Source: Fragum whitleyi
Lineage: Eukaryota; Mollusca; Bivalvia; Cardiida; Cardiidae
Reading direction: 5' to 3'
DNA length: 64,000 nucleotides
NCBI GenBank assembly: GCA_948146395.1
Contig: OX411554.1
Location: 42,483,869-42,547,868 of the forward strand
Shown here: piece after piece, positions 1-14,030 of the stretch
Position numbering within the stretch: position 1 is the stretch's first letter
Layout: every line of letters begins with the position of its first letter
Made by a program: the position numbers and the translations under genes
Notes under the pieces: model-generated
Database searches by the model: none
Told to the model about the DNA's origin: nothing
What the model saw: the letters and a program-made list of their open reading frames with translations, nothing else

Positions 1-1141
1 TGAGATTTCAAAGTCGCGAAAACTGTTAAGATATGATTTTTTTCACTCTCAATAATCTTTATTGCTATCTAATATCATTTTTAGATCGATTTTAGACCGA
101 TTGGCTTCAAAAAATGATTGTTTTTTTCATTAGTTTGAATTTGGACTTGGTTGCTTGGCATGTTAACCGGAGCATGATATAAGGAATTTTTGGCGGGAAA
201 ATCGTTGAAAACACGTTTAAACAACAAATCAAGTTATTTCATGCACAAGTTGAACGAATTCTGACATTCGATTTTTCATTCTGCTATTCTGCCATTCTGC
301 CAACTTCATTCTGCTAGCAGAATAGCAGAATAGCAGAATGGCAGAATGAGATTTCAAAGTCGCGAAAACTGTTAAGATATGATTTTTTTCACTCTCAATT
401 ACCTTTATTTCGTTCTAATATCATTTTTAAATCGATTTTACACCGATTGGTTTCAAAAAATGATTGTTTTTTTCATTAGTTTGAATTTGGACTTGGTAGC
501 TTTGCATGTTAACCGGAGCATGATATAAGGAATTTTTGGCGGGAAAATCGTTGAAAACACGTTTAAACAACAAATCAAGTGATTTCATGAACAAATTTTT
601 CGAGTTCTGACAATCGATTTTTCATTCTGCTATTCTGCCATTCTGCCAACTTCATTCTGCTAGCAGAATAGCAGAATAGCAGAATGGTAGAATGAAATTT
701 CAAAGTCGCGAAAACTGTTGAGATATGACTATTTTCACTCCCAATTACTTTTATTGCGTTCTAATATCATTTTTAAATCGATATTAGACTGATTGGTTTC
801 AAAAAATGATTGTTTTTTTCATTAGTTTGAATTTGGACTTGGTTGCTTGGCATGTTAACCGGAGCATGATATAAGGAATTTTTGGCGGGAAATCGTTGAA
901 AACACGTTTAAACATTAAATCAAGTTATTTCATGCAAAAGTTGATCGAATTCTGACATTCGATTTTTCATTCTGCTATTCTGCTATTCTGCCAACTTCAT
1001 TCTGCTAGCAGAATAGCAGAATGGCAGAATGAGATTTCAAAGTCGCGAAAACTGTTAAGATATGATTTTTTTCAATCTCAATTATCTTTATTGCGTTCTT
1101 ATATCATTTTTGAATCGATTTTAGACCGATTGGTTTCAAAA

Positions 1142-4100
1142 AATGATTGTTTTTTTCATTAGTTTGAAATGGGACTTGGTTGCTGGGCATGTTAACCGGA
1201 GCATGATATAAGGAATTTTTGGCGGGAAAATCGTTGAAAACACGTTTAAACAACAAATCAAGTTATTTCGTGCACAAATTGATCGAGTTCTGACATTCGA
1301 TTTTTCATTCTGCTATTCTGCCATTCTGCCAACTTCATTCTGCTAGCAGAATAGCAGAATGGCAGAGTGGGATTTCAAAGTCGCGAAAACTGTTGAGATA
1401 TGACTTTTTTCACTCTCAATTACTTTTATTGCGTTCTAATATCATTTTTAAATCGATTTTAGACTGATAGGTTTCAAAAAATGATTGTTTTTTCATTAGT
1501 TTGAATTTGGACTTGGTTGCTTGTTATGTTAACCGGAGCATGAAATAAGGAATTTTTGGCGGGAAAATCGTTGAAAACACGTTTAATCATCAAATCAAGT
1601 TATTTCATGCACTAGTTGATCGAATTCTGACATTCGATTTTTCATTCTGCTATTCTGCCATTCTGCCAACTTCATTCTGCTAGCAGAATAGCAGAATAGC
1701 AGAATGGCAGAGTGGGATTTCAAAGTCGCGAAAACTGCTAAGATATGATTTTTTTCACTCTCAATTACTTTTATTGCGTTCTAATATCATTTTTAAATCG
1801 ATTTTAGACTGATAGGTTTCAAAAAATGATTGTTTTTTCATTAGTTTGAATTTGGACTTGGTTGCTTGTTATGTTAACCGGAGCATGAAATAAGGAATTT
1901 TTGGCGGGAAAATCGTTGAAAACACGTTTAATCATCAAATCAAGTTATTTCATGCACTAGTTGATCGAATTCTGACATTCGATTTTTCATTCTGCTATTC
2001 TGCCATTCTGCCAACTTCATTCTGCTAGCAGAATAGCAGAATAGCAGAATGGCAGAATGAGATTTCAAAGTCGCGAAAACTGTTAAGATATGATTTTTTT
2101 CACTCTCAATAATCTTTATTGCGTTCTAATATCATTTTTAAATCGATTTTAGACCGATTGGCTTCAAAAAATGATTGTTTTTTTCATTAGTTTGAATTTG
2201 GACTTGGTTGCTTGGCATGTTAACCGGAGCATGATATAAGGAATTTTTGGCGGGAAAATCGTTGAAAACACGTTTAAACAACAAATCAAGTTATTTCATG
2301 CACAAGTTGAACGAATTCTGACATTCGATTTTTCATTCTGCTATTCTGCCATTCTGCCAACTTCATTCTGCTAGCAGAATAGCAGAATAGCAGAATGGCA
2401 GAATGAGATTTCAAAGTCGCGAAAACTGTTAAGATATGATTTTTTTTCACTCTCAATTATCTTTATTGCGTTCTAATATCATTTTTAAATCGATTTTAGA
2501 CCGATTGGTTTAAAAAAATGATTGTTTTTTTCATTAGTTTGAATTTGGACTTGGTAGCTTGGCATGTTAACCGGAGCATGATATAAGGAATTTTTGGCGG
2601 GAAAATCGTTGAAAACACGTTTAAACAACAAATCAAGTTATTTCATGAACAAATTTTTCTAGTTCTGACATTCGATTTTTCATTCTGCTATTCTGCCATT
2701 CTGCCAACTTCATTCTGCTAGCAGAATAGCAGAATAGTAGAATGGCAGAATGAAATTTCAAAGTCGCGAAAACTGTTGAGATATGACTATTTTCACTCCC
2801 AATTACTTTTATTGCGTTCTAATATCATTTTTAAATCGATTTTAGACTGATTGGTTTCAAAAAATGATTGTTTTTTTCATTAGTTTGAATTTGGACTTGG
2901 TTGCTTGGCATGTTAACCGAAACATGATATAAGGAATTTTTGGCGGGAAATCGTTGAAAACACGTTTAAACATCAAATCAAGTTATTTCATGCAAAACTT
3001 GATCTAATTCTGACATTCGATTTTTCATTCTGCTATTCTGCTATTCTGCCAACTTCATTCTGCTAGCAGAATAGCAGAATGGCAGAATGAGATTTCAAAG
3101 TCGCGAAAACTGTTAAGATATGATTTTTTTCAATCTCAATTATCTTTATTGCGTTCTAATATCATTTTTAAATCGATTTTAGACTGATAGGTTTCAAAAA
3201 ATGATTGTTTTTTCATTAGTTTGAATTTGGACTTGGTTGCTTGTTATGTTAACCGGAGCATGAAATAAGGAATTTTTGGCGGGAAAATCGTTGAAAACAC
3301 GTTTAATCATCAAATCAAGTTATTTCATGCACTAGTTGATCGAATTCTGACATTCGATTTTTCATTCTGCTATTCTGCCATTCTGCCAACTTCATTCTGC
3401 TAGCAGAATAGCAGAATAGCAGGATGGCAGAATGAAATTTCAAAGTCGCGAAAACTGTTAAGATATGATTTTTTTCACTCTGAATTACTTTTATTGCGTT
3501 CTAATATCATTTTTAAATCGATTTTAGACTGATAGGTTTCAAAATATGATTGTTTTTCATTAGTTTGAATTTGGACTTGGTTGCTTGTTATGTTAACCGG
3601 AGCATGAAATAAGGAATTTTTGGCGGGAAATCGTTGAAAACACGTTTAAACATCAAATCAAGTTATTTCATGCAAAAGTTGATCGAATTCTGACATTCGA
3701 TTTTTCATTCTGCTATTCTGCTATTCTGCCAACTTCATTCTGCTAGCAGAATAGCAGAATGGCAGAATGAGATTTCAAAGTCGTGAAAACTGTTAAGATA
3801 TGATTTTTTTTCAATCTCAATTATCTTTATTGCGTTCTTATATCATTTTTGAATCGATTTTAGACCGATTGGTTTCAAAAAATGATTGTTTTTTTCATTA
3901 GTTTGAATTGGGACTTGGTTGCTAGGCATGTTTACCGGAGCATGATATAAGGAATTTTTGGCGGGAAAATCGTTGAAAACACGTTTAAACAACAAATCAA
4001 GTTATTTCGTGCACAAATTGATCGAGTTCTGACATTCGATTTTTCATTCTGCTATTCTGCCATTCTGCCAACTTCATTCTGCTAGCAGAATAGCAGAATA

Positions 4101-5599
4101 GCAGAATGGCAGAGTGGGATTTCAAAGTCGCGAAAACTGTTGAGATATGACTTTTTTCACTCTCAATTACTTTGATTGCGTTCTAATATCATTTTTAAAT
4201 CGATTTTAGACTGATAGGTTTCAAAAAATGATTGTTTTTTCATTAGTTTGAATTTGGACTTGGTTGCTTGTTATGTTAACCGGAGCATGAAATAAGGAAT
4301 TTTTGGCGGGAAAATCGTTGAAAACACGTTTAATCATCAAATCAAGTTATTTCATGCACTAGTTGATCGAATTCTGACATTCGATTTTTCATTCTGCTAT
4401 TCTGCCATTCTGCCAACTTCATTCTGCTAGCAGAATAGCATAATAGCAGGATGGCAGAATGAGATTTCAAAGTCGCGAAAACTGTTAAGATATGATTTTT
4501 TTCACTCTCAATTACTTTTATTGCGTTCTAATATCATTTTTAAATCGATTTTAGACTGATAGGTTTCAAAAAATGATTGTTTTTTATTAGTTTGAATTTG
4601 GACTTGGTTGCTTGTTATGTTAACCGGAGCATGAAATAAGGAATTTTTGGCGGGAAAATCGTTGAAAACACGTTTAATCATCAAATCAAGTTATTTCATG
4701 CACTAGTTGATCGAATTCTGACATTCGATTTTTCATTCTGCTATTCTGCCATTCTGCCAACTTCATTCTGCTAGCAGAATAGCAGAATAGCAGAATGGCA
4801 GAATGAGATTTCGGAGTCGCGAAAACTGTTAAGATATGATTTTTTTCACATTCAATAATCTTTATTGCGATCTTATATCATTTTTAAATCGATTTTAGAC
4901 CGATTGGCTTCAAAAAATGATTGTTTTTTTCATTAGTTTGAATTTGGACTTGGTTGCTTGGCATGTTAACCGGAGAATGATATAAGGATTTTTTGGCGGG
5001 AAAATCGTTGAAAACACGTTTAAACAACAAATCAAGTTATTTCATGCACAAGTTGAACGAATTCTGACATTCGATTTTTCATTCTGCTATTCTGCCATTC
5101 TGCCAACTTCATTCTGCTAGCAGAATAGCTGAATGGCAGAATGAGATTTCAAAGTCGCGAAAACTGTTGAGATATGATTTTTTTCACTCTCAATTACCTT
5201 TATTGCGTTCTAATATCATTTTTAAATCGATTTTAGACCGATTGGTTTCAAAAAATGATTGTTTTTTTCATTAGTTTGAATTTGGACTTGGTAGCTTGGC
5301 ATGTTAACCGGAGCATGATATAAGGAATTTTTGGCGGGAAAATCGTTGAAAACACGTTTAAACAACAAATCAAGTTATTTCATGAACAAATTTTTCGAGT
5401 TCTGACATTCGATTTTTCATTCTGCTATTCTGCCATTCTGCCAACTTCATTCTGCTAGCAGAATAGCAGAATAGAAGAATGGCAGAATGAAATTTCAAAG
5501 TCGCGAAAACTGTTGAGATATGACTATTTTCACTCCCAATTACTTTTATTGCGTTCTAATATCATTTTTAAATCGATTTTAGACTGATTGGTTTCAAAA
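1142..5599. repeat. Satellite higher-order repeat, copy 1 (4,458 bp)
   Basis: Diagnostic variants recur exactly 4,458 bp later: TGAAATGGGAC at 1165 and 5623, TCGGAG at 4811 and 9269, and a monomer start at 5142 and 9600. This equals 13 monomers. Neighbouring monomers inside the block differ at many sites, whereas the two blocks are nearly identical base for base (for example GATTGGTTTA near 2503 against GGTTGGTTTA near 6961). Confidence 0.9.
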
Positions 5600-8500
5600 A
5601 ATGATTGTTTTTTTCATTAGTTTGAAATGGGACTTGGTTGCTGGGCATGTTAACCGGAGCATGATATAAGGAATTTTTGGCGGGAAAATCGTTGAAAACA
5701 CGTTTAAACAACAAATCAAGTTATTTCGTGCACAAATTGATCGAGTTCTGACATTCGATTTTTCATTCTGCTATTCTGCCATTCTGCCAACTTCATTCTG
5801 CTAGCAGAATAGCAGAATGGCAGAGTGGGATTTCAAAGTCGCGAAAACTGTTGAGATATGACTTTTTTCACTCTCAATTACTTTTATTGCGTTCTAATAT
5901 CATTTTTAAATCGATTTTAGACTGATAGGTTTCAAAAAATGATTGTTTTTTCATTAGTTTGAATTTGGACTTGGTTGCTTGTTATGTTAACCGGAGCATG
6001 AAATAAGGAATTTTTGGCGGGAAAATCGTTGAAAACACGTTTAATCATCAAATCAAGTTATTTCATGCACTAGTTGATCGAATTCTGACATTCGATTTTT
6101 CATTCTGCTATTCTGCCATTCTGCCAACTTCATTCTGCTAGCAGAATAGCAGAATAGCAGAATGGCAGAGTGGGATTTCAAAGTCGCGAAAACTGCTAAG
6201 ATATGATTTTTTTCACTCTCAATTACTTTTATTGCGTTCTAATATCATTTTTAAATCGATTTTAGACTGATAGGTTTCAAAAAATGATTGTTTTTTCATT
6301 AGTTTGAATTTGGACTTGGTTGCTTGTTATGTTAACCGGAGCATGAAATAAGGAATTTTTGGCGGGAAAATCGTTGAAAACACGTTTAATCATCAAATCA
6401 AGTTATTTCATGCACTAGTTGATCGAATTCTGACATTCGATTTTTCATTCTGCTATTCTGCCATTCTGCCAACTTCATTCTGCTAGCAGAATAGCAGAAT
6501 AGCAGAATGGCAGAATGAGATTTCAAAGTCGCGAAAACTGTTAAGATATGATTTTTTTCACTCTCAATAATCTTTATTGCGATCTAATATCATTTTTAAA
6601 TCGATTTTAGACCGATTGGCTTCAAAAAATGATTGTTTTTTTCATTAGTTTGAATTTGGACTTGGTTGCTTGGCATGTTAACCGGAGCATGATATAAGGA
6701 ATTTTTGGCGGGAAAATCGTTGAAAACACGTTTAAACAACAAATCAAGTTATTTCATGCACAAGTTGAACGAATTCTGACATTCGATTTTTCATTCTGCT
6801 ATTCTGCCATTCTGCCAACTTCATTCTGCTAGCAGAATAGCAGAATAGCAGAATGGCAGAATGAGATTTCAAAGTCGCGAAAACTGTTAAGATATGATTT
6901 TTTTTCACTCTCAATTATCTTTATTGCGTTCTAATATCATTTTTAAATCGATTTTAGACCGGTTGGTTTAAAAAAATGATTGTTTTTTTCATTAGTTTGA
7001 ATTTGGACTTGGTAGCTTGGCATGTTAACCGGAGCATGATATAAGGAATTTTTGGCGGGAAAATCGTTGAAAACACGTTTAAACAACAAATCAAGTTATT
7101 TCATGAACAAATTTTTCGAGTTCTGACATTCGATTTTTCATTCTGCTATTCTGCCATTCTGCCAACTTCATTCTGCTAGCAGAATAGCAGAATAGTAGAA
7201 TGGCAGAATGAAATTTCAAAGTCGCGAAAACTGTTGAGATATGACTATTTTCACTCCCAATTACTTTTATTGCGTTCTAATATCATTTTTAAATCGATTT
7301 TAGACTGATTGGTTTCAAAAAATGATTGTTTTTTTCATTAGTTTGAATTTGGACTTGGTTGCTTGGCATGTTAACCGAAACATGATATAAGGAATTTTTG
7401 GCGGGAAATCGTTGAAAACACGTTTAAACATCAAATCAAGTTATTTCATGCAAAACTTGATCTAATTCTGACATTCGATTTTTCATTCTGCTATTCTGCT
7501 ATTCTGCCAACTTCATTCTGCTAGCAGAATAGCAGAATGGCAGAATGAGATTTCAAAGTCGCGAAAACTGTTAAGATATGATTTTTTTCAATCTCAATTA
7601 TCTTTATTGCGTTCTAATATCATTTTTAAATCGATTTTAGACTGATAGGTTTCAAAAAATGATTGTTTTTTCATTAGTTTGAATTTGGACTTGGTTGCTT
7701 GTTATGTTAACCGGAGCATGAAATAAGGAATTTTTGGCGGGAAAATCGTTGAAAACACGTTTAATCATCAAATCAAGTTATTTCATGCACTAGTTGATCG
7801 AATTCTGACATTCGATTTTTCATTCTGCTATTCTGCCATTCTGCCAACTTCATTCTGCTAGCAGAATAGCAGAATAGCAGGATGGCAGAATGAAATTTCA
7901 AAGTCGCGAAAACTGTTAAGATATGATTTTTTTCACTCTGAATTACTTTTATTGCGTTCTAATATCATTTTTAAATCGATTTTAGACTGATAGGTTTCAA
8001 AATATGATTGTTTTTCATTAGTTTGAATTTGGACTTGGTTGCTTGTTATGTTAACCGGAGCATGAAATAAGGAATTTTTGGCGGGAAATCGTTGAAAACA
8101 CGTTTAAACATCAAATCAAGTTATTTCATGCAAAAGTTGATCGAATTCTGACATTCGATTTTTCATTCTGCTATTCTGCTATTCTGCCAACTTCATTCTG
8201 CTAGCAGAATAGCAGAATGGCAGAATGAGATTTCAAAGTCGTGAAAACTGTTAAGATATGATTTTTTTTCAATCTCAATTATCTTTATTGCGTTCTTATA
8301 TCATTTTTGAATCGATTTTAGACCGATTGGTTTCAAAAAATGATTGTTTTTTTCATTAGTTTGAATTGGGACTTGGTTGCTAGGCATGTTTACCGGAGCA
8401 TGATATAAGGAATTTTTGGCGGGAAAATCGTTGAAAACACGTTTAAACAACAAATCAAGTTATTTCGTGCACAAATTGATCGAGTTCTGACATTCGATTT

Positions 8501-9930
8501 TTCATTCTGCTATTCTGCCATTCTGCCAACTTCATTCTGCTAGCAGAATAGCAGAATAGCAGAATGGCAGAGTGGGATTTCAAAGTCGCGAAAACTGTTG
8601 AGATATGACTTTTTTCACTCTCAATTACTTTGATTGCGTTCTAATATCATTTTTAAATCGATTTTAGACTGATAGGTTTCAAAAAATGATTGATTTTTCA
8701 TTAGTTTGAATTTGGACTTGGTTGCTTGTTATGTTAACCGGAGCATGAAATAAGGAATTTTTGGCGGGAAAATCGTTGAAAACACGTTTAATCATCAAAT
8801 CAAGTTATTTCATGCACTAGTTGATCGAATTCTGACATTCGATTTTTCATTCTGCTATTCTGCCATTCTGCCAACTTCATTCTGCTAGCAGAATAGCATA
8901 ATAGCAGGATGGCAGAATGAGATTTCAAAGTCGCGAAAACTGTTAAGATATGATTTTTTTCACTCTCAATTACTTTTATTGCGTTCTAATATCATTTTTA
9001 AATCGATTTTAGACTGATAGGTTTCAAAAAATGATTGTTTTTTATTAGTTTGAATTTGGACTTGGTTGCTTGTTATGTTAACCGGAGCATGAAATAAGGA
9101 ATTTTTGGCGGGAAAATCGTTGAAAACACGTTTAATCATCAAATCAAGTTATTTCATGCACTAGTTGATCGAATTCTGACATTCGATTTTTCATTCTGCT
9201 ATTCTGCCATTCTGCCAACTTCATTCTGCTAGCAGAATAGCAGAATAGCAGAATGGCAGAATGAGATTTCGGAGTCGCGAAAACTGTTAAGATATGATTT
9301 TTTTCACATTCAATAATCTTTATTGCGATCTTATATCATTTTTAAATCGATTTTAGACCGATTGGCTTCAAAAAATGATTGTTTTTTTCATTAGTTTGAA
9401 TTTGGACTTGGTTGCTTGGCATGTTAACCGGAGAATGATATAAGGATTTTTTGGCGGGAAAATCGTTGAAAACACGTTTAAACAACAAATCAAGTTATTT
9501 CATGCACAAGTTGAACGAATTCTGACATTCGATTTTTCATTCTGCTATTCTGCCATTCTGCCAACTTCATTCTGCTAGCAGAATAGCTGAATGGCAGAAT
9601 GAGATTTCAAAGTCGCGAAAACTGTTGAGATATGATTTTTTCACTCTCAATTACCTTTATTGCGTTCTAATATCATTTTTAAATCGATTTTAGACCGATT
9701 GGTTTCAAAAAATGATTGTTTTTTTCATTAGTTTGAATTTGGACTTGGTAGCTTGGCATGTTAACCGGAGCATGATATAAGGAATTTTTGGCGGGAAAAT
9801 CGTTGAAAACACGTTTAAACAACAAATCAAGTTATTTCATGAACAAATTTTTCGAGTTCTGACATTCGATTTTTCATTCTGCTATTCTGCCATTCTGCCA
9901 ACTTCATTCTGCTAGCAGAATAGCAGAATG
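5600..9930. repeat. Satellite higher-order repeat, copy 2
   Basis: It aligns to copy 1 at a constant offset of 4,458 bp until about 9,930. There the next monomer switches to the type found at 7,546 (CAATCTCAATTATC variant), which marks an internal rearrangement. Confidence 0.88.
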
Positions 9931-11299
9931 GCAGAATGAGATTTCAAAGTCGCGAAAACTGTTAAGATATGATTTTTTTCAATCTCAATTATCTTTATTG
10001 CGTTCTAATATCATTTTTAAATCGATTTTAGACTGATAGGTTTCAAAAAATGATTGTTTTTTCATTAGTTTGAATTTGGACTTGGTTGCTTGTTATGTTA
10101 ACCGGAGCATGAAATAAGGAATTTTTGGCGGGAAAATCGTTGAAAACACGTTTAATCATCAAATCAAGTTATTTCATGCACTAGTTGATCGAATTCTGAC
10201 ATTCGATTTTTCATTCTGCTATTCTGCCATTCTGCCAACTTCATTCTGCTAGCAGAATAGCAGAATAGCAGGATGGCAGAATGAAATTTCAAAGTCGCGA
10301 AAACTGTTAAGATATGATTTTTTTCACTCTCAATTACTTTTATTGCGTTCTAATATCATTTTTAAATCGATTTTAGACTGATAGGTTTCAAAAAATGATT
10401 GTTTTTCATTAGTTTGAATTTGGACTTGGTTGCTTGTTATGTTAACCGGAGCATGAAATAAGGAATTTTTGGCGGGAAAATCGTTGAAAACACGTTTAAT
10501 CATCAAATCAAGTTATTTCATGCACTAGTTGATCGAATTCTGACATTCGATTTTTCATTCTGCTATTCTGCCATTCTGCCAACTTCATTCTGCTAGCAGA
10601 ATAGCAGAATAGCAGAATGGCAGAATGAGATTTCGGAGTCGCGAAAACTGTTAAGATATGATTTTTTTCACATTCAATAATCTTTATTGCGATCTTATAT
10701 CATTTTTAAATCGATTTTAGACCGATTGGCTTCAAAAAATGATTGTTTTTTTCATTAGTTTAAATTTGGACTTGGTTGCTTGGCATGTTAACCGGAGAAT
10801 GATATAAGGATTTTTTGGCGGGAAAATCGTTGTAAACACGTTTAAACAACAAATCAAGTTATTTCATGCACAAGTTGAACGAATTCTGACATTCGATTTT
10901 TCATTCTGCTATTCTGCCATTCTGCCAACTTCATTCTGCTAGCAGAATAGCTGAATGGCAGAATGAGATTTCAAAGTCACGAAAACTGTTGAGATATGAT
11001 TTTTTTCACTCTCAATTACCTTTATTGCGTTCTAATATCATTTTTAAATCGATTTTAGACCGATTGGTTTCAAAAAATGATTGTTTTTTTCATTAGTTTG
11101 AATTTGGACTTGGTAGCTTGGCATGTTAACCGGAGCATGATATAAGGAATTTTTGGCGGGAAAATCGTTGAAAACACGTTTAAACAACAAATCAAGTTAT
11201 TTCATGAACAAATTTTTCGAGTTCTGACATTCGATTTTTATTCTGCTATTCTGCCATTCTGCCAACTTCATTCTGCTAGCAGAATAGCAGAATAGTAGA

Positions 11300-14030
11300 A
11301 TGGCAGAATGAAATTTCAAAGTCGCGAAAACTGTTGAGATATGACTATTTTCACTCCCAATTACTTTTATTGCGTTCTAATATCATTTTTAAATCGATTT
11401 TAGACTGATTGGTTTCAAAAAATGATTGTTTTTTTCATTAGTTTGAATTTGGACTTGGTTGCTTGTCATGTTAACCGGAGCATGATATAAGGAATTTTTG
11501 GCGGGAAATCGTTGAAAACACGTTTAAACATCAAATCAAGTTATTTCATGCAAAACTTGATCGAATTCTGACATTCGATTTTTCATTCTGCTATTCTGCT
11601 ATTCTGCCAACTTCATTCTGCTAGCAGAATAGCAGAATGGCAGAATGAGATTTCAAAGTCGCGAAAACTGTTAAGATATGATTTTTTTCAATCTCAATTA
11701 TCTTTATTGCGTTCTAATATCATTTTTAAATCGATTTTAGACTGATAGGTTTCAAAAAATGATTGTTTTTTCATTAGTTTGAATTTGGACTTGGTTGCTT
11801 GTTATGTTAACCGGAGCATGAAATAAGGAATTTTTGGCGGGAAAATCGTTGAAAACACGTTTAATCATCAAATCAAGTTATTTCATGCACTAGTTGATCG
11901 AATTCTGACATTCGATTTTTCATTCTGCTATTCTGCCATTCTGCCAACTTCATTCTGCTAGCAGAATAGCAGAATAGCAGGATGGCAGAATGAAATTTCA
12001 AAGTCGCGAAAACTGTTAAGATATGATTTTTTTTCACTCTCAATTACTTTTATTGCATTCTAATATCATTTTTAAATCGATTTTAGACTGATAGGTTTCA
12101 AAAAATGATTGTTTTTCATTAGTTTGAATTTGGACTTGGTTGCTTGTTATGTTAACCGGAGCATGAAATAAGGAATTTTTGGCGGGAAATCGTTGAAAAC
12201 ACGTTTAAACATCAAATCAAGTTATTTCATGCAAAAGTTGATCGAATTCTGACATTCGATTTTTCATTCTGCTATTCTGCTATTCTGCCAACTTCATTCT
12301 GCTAGCAGAATAGCAGAATGGCAGAATGAGATTTCAAAGTCGTGAAAACTGTTAAGATATGATTTTTTTTCAATCTCAATTATCTTTATTGCGTTCTTAT
12401 ATCATTTTTGAATCGATTTTAGACCGATTGGTTTCAAAAAATGATTGTTTTTTTCATTAGTTTGAATTGGGACTTGGTTGCTAGGCATGTTTACCGGAGC
12501 ATGATATAAGGAATTTTTGGCGGGAAAATCGTTGAAAACTCGTTTAAACAACAAATCAAGTTATTTCGTGCACAAATTGATCGAGTTCTGACATTCGATT
12601 TTTCATTCTGCTATTCTGCCATTCTGCCAACTTCATTCTGCTAGCAGAATAGCAGAATAGCAGAATGGCAGAGTGGGATTTCAAAGTCGCGAAAACTGTT
12701 GAGATATGACTTTTTTCACTCTCAATTACTTTGATTGCGTTCTAATATCATTTTTAAATCGATTTTAGACTGATAGGTTTCAAAAAATGATTGTTTTTTC
12801 ATTAGTTTGAATTTGGACTTGGTTGCTTGTTATGTTAACCGGAGCATGAAATAAGGAATTTTTGGCGGGAAAATCGTTGAAAACACGTTTAATCATCAAA
12901 TCAAGTTATTTCATGCACTAGTTGATCGAATTCTGACATTCGATTTTTCATTCTGCTATTCTGCCATTCTGCCAACTTCATTCTGCTAGCAGAATAGCAT
13001 AATAGCAGGATGGCAGAATGAGATTTCAAAGTCGCGAAAACTGTTAAGATATGATTTTTTTCACTCTCAATTACTTTTATTGCGTTCTAATATCATTTTT
13101 AAATCGATTTTAGACTGATAGGTTTCAAAAAATGATTGTTTTTTATTAGTTTGAATTTGGACTTGGTTGCTTGTTATGTTAACCGGAGCATGAAATAAGG
13201 AATTTTTGGCGGGAAAATCGTTGAAAACACGTTTAATCATCAAATCAAGTTATTTCATGCACTAGTTGATCGAATTCTGACATTCGATTTTTCATTCTGC
13301 TATTCTGCCATTCTGCCAACTTCATTCTGCTAGCAGAATAGCAGAATAGCAGAATGGCAGAATGAGATTTCGGAGTCGCGAAAACTGTTAAGATATGATT
13401 TTTTTCACATTCAATAATCTTTATTGCGATCTTATATCATTTTTAAATCGATTTTAGACCGATTGGCTTCAAAAAATGATTGTTTTTTTCATTAGTTTGA
13501 ATTTGGACTTGGTTGCTTGGCATGTTAACCGGAGAATGATATAAGGATTTTTTGGCGGGAAAATCGTTGAAAACACGTTTAAACAACAAATCAAGTTATT
13601 TCATGCACAAGTTGAACGAATTCTGACATTCGATTTTTCATTCTGCTATTCTGCCATTCTGCCAACTTCATTCTGCTAGCAGAATAGCTGAATGGCAGAA
13701 TGAGATTTCAAAGTCGCGAAAACTGTTGAGATATGATTTTTTTCACTCTCAATTACCTTTATTGCGTTCTAATATCATTTTTAAATCGATTTTAGACCGA
13801 TTGGTTTCAAAAAATGATTGTTTTTTTCATTAGTTTGAATTTGGACTTGGTAGCTTGGCATGTTAACCGGAGCATGATATAAGGAATTTTTGGCGGGAAA
13901 ATCATTAACACGTTTAAACTACAAATCAAGTTATTTCATGAACAATTTTTTCGAGTTCTGACATTCGATTTTTCATTCTGCTATTCTGCCATTCTGCCAA
14001 CTTCATTCTGCTAGCAGAATAGCAGAATAG
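11300..14030. repeat. Satellite higher-order repeat, partial copy 3
   Basis: It aligns with copy 2 at an offset of about 4,100 bp: 11,309 to 7,208, 11,646 to 7,546, 13,370 to 9,269. This is one monomer shorter than the 4,458-bp period, as expected after unequal exchange. Confidence 0.82.
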
